This document shows, piece after piece, positions 60,112 to 64,000 of a stretch of 64,000 nt of DNA; position 1 is the stretch's first letter; every line of letters begins with the position of its first letter. This stretch comes from Sphingosinithalassobacter tenebrarum (GTDB lineage Bacteria; Pseudomonadota; Alphaproteobacteria; Sphingomonadales; Sphingomonadaceae). Location of the stretch: contig NZ_CP049109.1 in assembly GCF_011057975.1 (NCBI RefSeq), forward strand, positions 310,001-374,000. The letters run 5' to 3'. A program made the position numbers and the translations under genes. The notes beneath the pieces are model-generated. The model saw nothing but the letters and a program-made list of their open reading frames with translations, had not been told where the DNA came from and ran no database searches.

Positions 60112-61326
60112 TCACCCCTCCGCCGATTTCCCCAGCACCAGCACCGCCACCGCCAGCAGCGTCACCGCGCCGAAAAGCGCCACGCGCCACCAGCGGGTCG
60201 GCCTGGCGTCGATGATCTCCACCGCGCACGCCGTTACCGACTGGATGCCGTAATAGAGCACGAATGCCTTCGACGCCCACACGATCACGCCGAAGATGCT
60301 GGTCGACCAGACGATCGCGATCGATGCGCCCGCGCAGATCACATAGGCGAGCGACACCGGCACGCGCTTCACCGCGCCGTGGAGCAGCCCGCTCGCGCCG
60401 TTCATGTCGGCGACGGCGGCCGATAGCTGGCTCATCAGCGCCGCGCCGATCACGAAGATTGGGATCAGCGTCCCCACCGGGCGCAGCAGGTCGATGATAT
60501 GCGTCTCGCCACCTTTGGGCGGAAGCTTGCCATCGAGCCACGGCGTCAGCAGCACGATGAAGACGATATAGATGGCGAAAGCGATCAGCTGCGCGTTGCG
60601 CATTGTCCGCACGCGTGTCTCGCGATCATAGCTGTCGCCGAGATAGCGCGAGGTTTCGAATCCCTGGACCAGGATGATCAGCCCGAGCAGGATCTGCACG
60701 GTCTCGAATCCCTGCACATTCGCGGTCTGCTCGAACGGCAGCGTCCCGGCGATCAGATCGGCGCCGTCGACATAGAATAGCGCGGCGATCACTCCGCCGA
60801 TCAGCGCCAGCTTGATCCCCACCGCGCCCAGCTCGACATGTTCGAGCCAGCGCAGGCCCCCGAACAGCCCGAGCACGCCCAAAGTCCCGATGATCGCCGT
60901 GGTAATGACGCGGCCGATATTCGGGTCGACGATCCCCAGCCCCTTGAGCGCGAAGGAGGAAAGCAGGTCGAGATAATAAGCGACCGACACGAAATAGGCG
61001 AAGGCGAGCGCGAGGCTGGCGGCCCAGTCGAGCCAGTCGATCAGATTCGATTGGTCATCGGCCAGCATCGGTTCGGCGCGACGGATATTCTCGCGGATCG
61101 CCATGCCGAAAATCCACGAAACGAGGCACAGCCCCGCCATCCCCGCGAACGCCCAATGCCCCGCGGCATGGCCAAGGATCGGCCCGGCGACGAGGAACCC
61201 CGATCCGATGATCGAGGCGAGCGGCGTCACCGTCGCGCGCCACAGGTCGGACTTGAGCAGCCTGGGGTTGAGCGTCACGGCGGCGAGCGCAAGCCCCGCC
61301 ACCGCCATTACGATATCGGCGATCAC
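60112..61326 (-). CDS. Polytopic permease of APC-like type
   Basis: Membrane protein of 404 aa. A GTG start at 61326 overlaps the antiporter stop (GTGA), giving a normal length; upstream sequence in frame is the antiporter region. About eleven hydrophobic segments are visible (for example TPLASIIGSGFLVAGPILGH and LLGLIILVQGFETSRYLGDS). The GSGFLVAGP segment resembles the unwound first helix of amino-acid/polyamine permeases, but no substrate motif is clear. It may work with the antiporter. Confidence 0.75.
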   Translation of the reverse strand: MIADIVMAVAGLALAAVTLNPRLLKSDLWRATVTPLASIIGSGFLVAGPILGHAAGHWAFAGMAGLCLVSWIFGMAIRENIRRAEPMLADDQSNLIDWLDWAASLALAFAYFVSVAYYLDLLSSFALKGLGIVDPNIGRVITTAIIGTLGVLGLFGGLRWLEHVELGAVGIKLALIGGVIAALFYVDGADLIAGTLPFEQTANVQGFETVQILLGLIILVQGFETSRYLGDSYDRETRVRTMRNAQLIAFAIYIVFIVLLTPWLDGKLPPKGGETHIIDLLRPVGTLIPIFVIGAALMSQLSAAVADMNGASGLLHGAVKRVPVSLAYVICAGASIAIVWSTSIFGVIVWASKAFVLYYGIQSVTACAVEIIDARPTRWWRVALFGAVTLLAVAVLVLGKSAEG

Positions 61327-62537
61327 GCGGGGCTGTCCTCGCTCTTGGCTACGGTCTTCACGCGCAAATCGAGCTTGTTGATCAGCCAGGGCATGGTCAG
61401 CCCCTGCACGAAAATCGAGAAGGCGACCACCGCGAAGGCGACGGTGATGATCGTCTCGCGCTCGACCACGCTGGCGGGAAGCGCCAATGCGAGTGCCAAG
61501 GCGAGCGCGCCGCGCAAGCCTCCCCAGAACAGTATATGCTTGTATTTCCACGGCACCCGCAGCGCCGAGCCCGCGAACGATGCCATCACCGGATAGACCG
61601 CGACCGCGCGCCCGGCGAGCGCCAGCAATGTCGCCAGCGCCGCCGCTTCGATCACGTCCCAGATATGCATTTCCACTTCGCGCCCGCCGATCAGGATGAA
61701 GATCAGCGAATTGGCGAGAAAGGCGACATATTCCCAATGGTTGAGCACGGCGGGCCGTCCGTCGTCCGAAATCGAGCCGAGAAAGCCGTAATTGCCGACG
61801 ATGAGGCCCGCGGTCAGCGTCGCCAGCACGCCCGAACAATGGAAATGCTCGGCGAGCAGGAAGCTGCCATAGGCGACGAGCATGGTGAGCGTCACTTCGA
61901 TCAGCCGGTCGCTGGTCCGCCCCGCGATCAGGATTAGCGGCAGCGCGACGATCGCGCCGGCGGCGATCCCGCCGACGATCGTTTCGACCAGCCGGATGCC
62001 GACCGCCGCCGCGCCCGCTTCCTCACCGGTGGCGAACATGACGAGAATCGCGAAGGCCACCGCGGCAACGCCGTCGTTGAGCAGGCTTTCCGATTCGACC
62101 AGCAAATGCAGCCGGCTTTCGACATGCATTGATTTGAACGCCGCGATCACCGACACCGGGTCGGTCGCCGCGATGAGTACGCCGAAAAAGGCGGCGCCGA
62201 GCCAGCTCCACCCCGCCGCCCAGTGCATCCCGACTGCGACCAGCCCGGCCGCCAAAATGACGCCGAGCGTCACCAGCGCGACGAGCAGCGGCAATTCGCG
62301 GCGAAACGGCTTCCACGGGATCTGGATCGCGGCCTCGAACACCAGCGGCGGCAGGAATACGAAGAAGATCAGATCGGGCGTCAGCGGCAGCGCTATGCCC
62401 AGCGGCAGCAGTGCCAGTATGATTCCGGCGGTGACAAGCCCGACGCTGTAGGGCAGTTTCAGCCGGTGAGTCGCCATCGCCACCAGCGATGCGACGAACA
62501 GCAGCAGGCCCAATGTGGTGACGTCGAACGCTTCCAT
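61323..62537 (-). CDS. CPA1-type Na+/H+ (cation:proton) antiporter
   Basis: Antiporter of 404 aa with about 12 hydrophobic helices. Key motifs are FFVFLPPLVFEAAIQI, ATDPVSVIAAF (the ion-binding Asp), LVESESLLNDGVAAVAFAIL (the conserved Asn-Asp) and ILFWGGLRGALALALALALP. These define the NhaP/CPA1 group. It lacks the long cytosolic C-terminal domain of NhaP2-like members. It is translationally coupled to the permease gene downstream. Confidence 0.92.
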   Translation of the reverse strand: MEAFDVTTLGLLLFVASLVAMATHRLKLPYSVGLVTAGIILALLPLGIALPLTPDLIFFVFLPPLVFEAAIQIPWKPFRRELPLLVALVTLGVILAAGLVAVGMHWAAGWSWLGAAFFGVLIAATDPVSVIAAFKSMHVESRLHLLVESESLLNDGVAAVAFAILVMFATGEEAGAAAVGIRLVETIVGGIAAGAIVALPLILIAGRTSDRLIEVTLTMLVAYGSFLLAEHFHCSGVLATLTAGLIVGNYGFLGSISDDGRPAVLNHWEYVAFLANSLIFILIGGREVEMHIWDVIEAAALATLLALAGRAVAVYPVMASFAGSALRVPWKYKHILFWGGLRGALALALALALPASVVERETIITVAFAVVAFSIFVQGLTMPWLINKLDLRVKTVAKSEDSPA

Positions 62538-62659
62538 ATTCGCCCCTTATTCACTGTTCGTCGCTAAGCCATGCGCTTTCGTCGCAACGAATCAATCGGC
62601 GGCCTGTTGCGAAATCAAAAATTGCGCCATTATTTGAATGGGCAAGGGGCAGTATCGCT

Positions 62660-63763
62660 GTGATCGAGTTGGAAAAATTCTCTGTTGTGCAACGTGCGAT
62701 GACCGTCGCGGGGCTCGCGCCCGCGATGCTGGTCGGTTGCGCGGTGCATGATTCACCGCGTTCGGCGGCCTATGTGCCGGTGCCGCAGCAGGTCGTTCCC
62801 GTTCCCGCCCCGCCGCCGGCACCCACGCCGCCGCCGCCCGAAGCGCCCGCGGGGCTGCTCTCGGTGATTACCGATCTCGAACGCCGGTTCGACGGAGTCG
62901 TCGGCATTGCAGTGAACAGCGTCGATGACGGGTGGAAAATCGCCGCCAATGGCGATCGCCGCCTGCCGCAGCAGAGCGTGAGCAAGCTGTGGGTCGCGAT
63001 GACGGTGCTCGATTATCGCGATCAGGGCCGGCTTTCGCTCGATGATCCCTATACGGTCACCAAGGCCGATCTCACGGTCTTTCATCAGCCGATCGCGACG
63101 CTGATCGGCGACGATGGCTATCCGACGACGATTCGCGAGCTGCTGCGCCGCGCGATGACGTCGAGCGACAATACCTGCAACGACATCCTGCTGCGCTATG
63201 TCGGCGGTCCCGAAGCGGTCCGCGACTTCATCGCGCGCAAGGGACTGGGCGCAATTCGCTTCGGCCCGGGCGAGCGGCTGCTGCAGGCGGGGACTGCCGG
63301 GCTCGAATGGCGCCAGGAATATGCCGAGGGTCGCGCCTTTTATCGCGCCCGCGCGGCGCTGCCGTCGGCGGTACGGCTGGCGGCGTTCGACGGCTATATC
63401 GCGGATCCGCCCGACGGCGCCACGGCGAGCGCCATCGCCGGCGCGCTGGCCAAGCTCAAGCGCGGCGAGCTGCTTTCGCCCGATTCGACCGACTGGCTGA
63501 TATCGACGATGGAAAGCTCGCGCACCGGCCGCAACCGGCTGCGCGGCGCTGTGCCGGCAGGCTGGAGCTTCGGGCACAAGACCGGAACCGGACAGGATTT
63601 TTCGGGCCGCACCGCGGGCTATAACGATGTCGGCATCCTTACCGCGCCCGACGGCAAGACCTATACGGTCGCGGTGCTGATCGGCGATACCGCGCGCACC
63701 ATCCGGCAGCGGCAGGAACTGATGCAGGCGGTGGTCGCATCGGTGGTGGCGAACCACCGATAG
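62660..63763 (+). CDS. Class A beta-lactamase-like lipoprotein
   Basis: Serine hydrolase of 367 aa from a GTG at 62660; ATG 62699 is an alternative. It has a lipobox MLVGC (Cys about residue 27), then a long Pro-rich linker (PAPPPAPTPPPPEAP). The class A motifs are Ser-x-x-Lys in QQSVSKLWVAMTVL, SDN in TSSDNTCND and KTG in FGHKTGTGQDFSGR. The Glu of the omega loop is not in the usual R-x-x-x-E-x-x-L-N form. The sequence there is LQAGTAGLEWRQEYAEGR, with an insertion of about 40 residues after it. Beta-lactamase activity is likely but unproven. Confidence 0.82.
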   Translation: MIELEKFSVVQRAMTVAGLAPAMLVGCAVHDSPRSAAYVPVPQQVVPVPAPPPAPTPPPPEAPAGLLSVITDLERRFDGVVGIAVNSVDDGWKIAANGDRRLPQQSVSKLWVAMTVLDYRDQGRLSLDDPYTVTKADLTVFHQPIATLIGDDGYPTTIRELLRRAMTSSDNTCNDILLRYVGGPEAVRDFIARKGLGAIRFGPGERLLQAGTAGLEWRQEYAEGRAFYRARAALPSAVRLAAFDGYIADPPDGATASAIAGALAKLKRGELLSPDSTDWLISTMESSRTGRNRLRGAVPAGWSFGHKTGTGQDFSGRTAGYNDVGILTAPDGKTYTVAVLIGDTARTIRQRQELMQAVVASVVANHR

Positions 63764-63848
63764 GACCGGGCGCTGGCGCGCTGCAATCGCGCGGCCCGCA
63801 TATTGTCCTGTCGCCTGCCGCTTCATCGCCTGCTAAGCCCGCTCGGCA

Positions 63849-64000
63849 ATGCCACATCTCTATCTTGTCGACGGCTCCGGCTATATCTTTCGCGCCTATC
63901 ATCGGTTGCCGCCGCTCACCAATGTTCATGGTGAGCCGGTCGGCGCCGTCTATGGCTATACGACGATGCTGTGGAAGCTGACCGAACAGCTCCACAAGGA
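63849..64000 (+). CDS. polA: DNA polymerase I (5' end; 3' part outside window)
   Basis: The first 50 codons of polA. The N-terminus PHLYLVDGSGYIFRAYHRLP matches the start of the 5'-3' exonuclease domain (Asp of the metal site in VDGSGY), followed by GEPVGAVYGYTTMLW. The window ends inside the gene. The exonuclease, proofreading and polymerase parts are not visible. Confidence 0.93.
   Translation, partial: MPHLYLVDGSGYIFRAYHRLPPLTNVHGEPVGAVYGYTTMLWKLTEQLHK

Noticed and set aside
1..64000. CRISPR arrays, rRNA operons, insertion sequences
   Set aside because: No regularly spaced repeats, no rRNA-like segments and no transposase motifs were seen on either strand.

Overview
The window is high-GC DNA from an alphaproteobacterium of the Sphingomonadales. 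The evidence is two large TonB-dependent receptors of the sphingomonad type, a hemC-hemD-mitofilin-like cluster, a glnK-amt pair and many 4-bp ATGA/GTGA gene overlaps. The genus cannot be fixed from sequence reading alone. Positions 1 to about 35167 are the right-hand part of an integrated mobile element. From 35168 to the end is ordinary chromosome.

Mobile element, left to right. (a) 1-6895: the end of a conjugative type IV secretion operon (trbE 3' part, trbJ, trbK-alt, trbL, trbF, trbG, trbI, DUF2274 gene), nearly all joined by stop/start overlaps. (b) 6909-8188: a convergent pair, a LysR regulator followed by an EexN-like entry-exclusion protein. (c) 8318-16484: accessory redox and hydrolase genes in small divergent units, each beside a LysR regulator (NmrA-like protein, SGNH hydrolase, MBL protein, epimerase, SDR, YciI-like protein, SnoaL-like protein), with the frameshifted tail of an Old Yellow Enzyme gene between two of them. 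(d) 16550-32523: an aromatic-compound catabolic cluster. It has two TonB receptors, a TetR regulator, a flavin reductase, an FAD hydroxylase, an FAH-type hydrolase, a two-domain extradiol dioxygenase, an exported MBL hydrolase, a resorcylate-decarboxylase-like amidohydrolase, an acyl-CoA-dehydrogenase-fold monooxygenase and a second FAD monooxygenase. A 16-bp inverted-repeat motif recurs in front of its main transcription units and is the best candidate for a shared TetR operator. (e) 32954-35167: a HigBA-type toxin-antitoxin pair, a tyrosine integrase and a 45-nt 3' fragment of tRNA-Gly(GCC) that marks the right attachment site. The left end and the intact tRNA should lie outside the window.

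Chromosomal part. 35329-37159: AI-2E family membrane protein and DUF72 protein. 41316 down to 37156 (minus strand): hemC, hemD, mitofilin/Mic60-like gene, glutaryl-CoA dehydrogenase and a GreA/GreB-like factor. 41348-44501: tsaD, gpsA, DUF1697 gene and a lipoprotein. 44520-49467: DUF1674 gene, htpX, rsmB, rpe and a heparinase II/III family gene. 49564-51147: GMC oxidoreductase. 52931 down to 51274: glnK-amt under a clear sigma-54 promoter and ending at a strong terminator. 53070-57913: DUF2007 gene, tldD, CHCC zinc finger, unknown genes, a lone ABC ATPase and an alpha/beta hydrolase. 58048 to the end: nadB, a REP-like inverted repeat, a permease with an overlapping Na+/H+ antiporter gene, a class A beta-lactamase-like lipoprotein and the start of polA.

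Inferred logic of the cargo: the TonB receptors import an aromatic compound or conjugate. Tat-exported hydrolases may trim it in the periplasm. Hydroxylases fed by the small flavin reductase make a catechol, the VOC dioxygenase opens the ring, and the FAH-family enzyme cuts the product. The substrate is not identifiable from this sequence.
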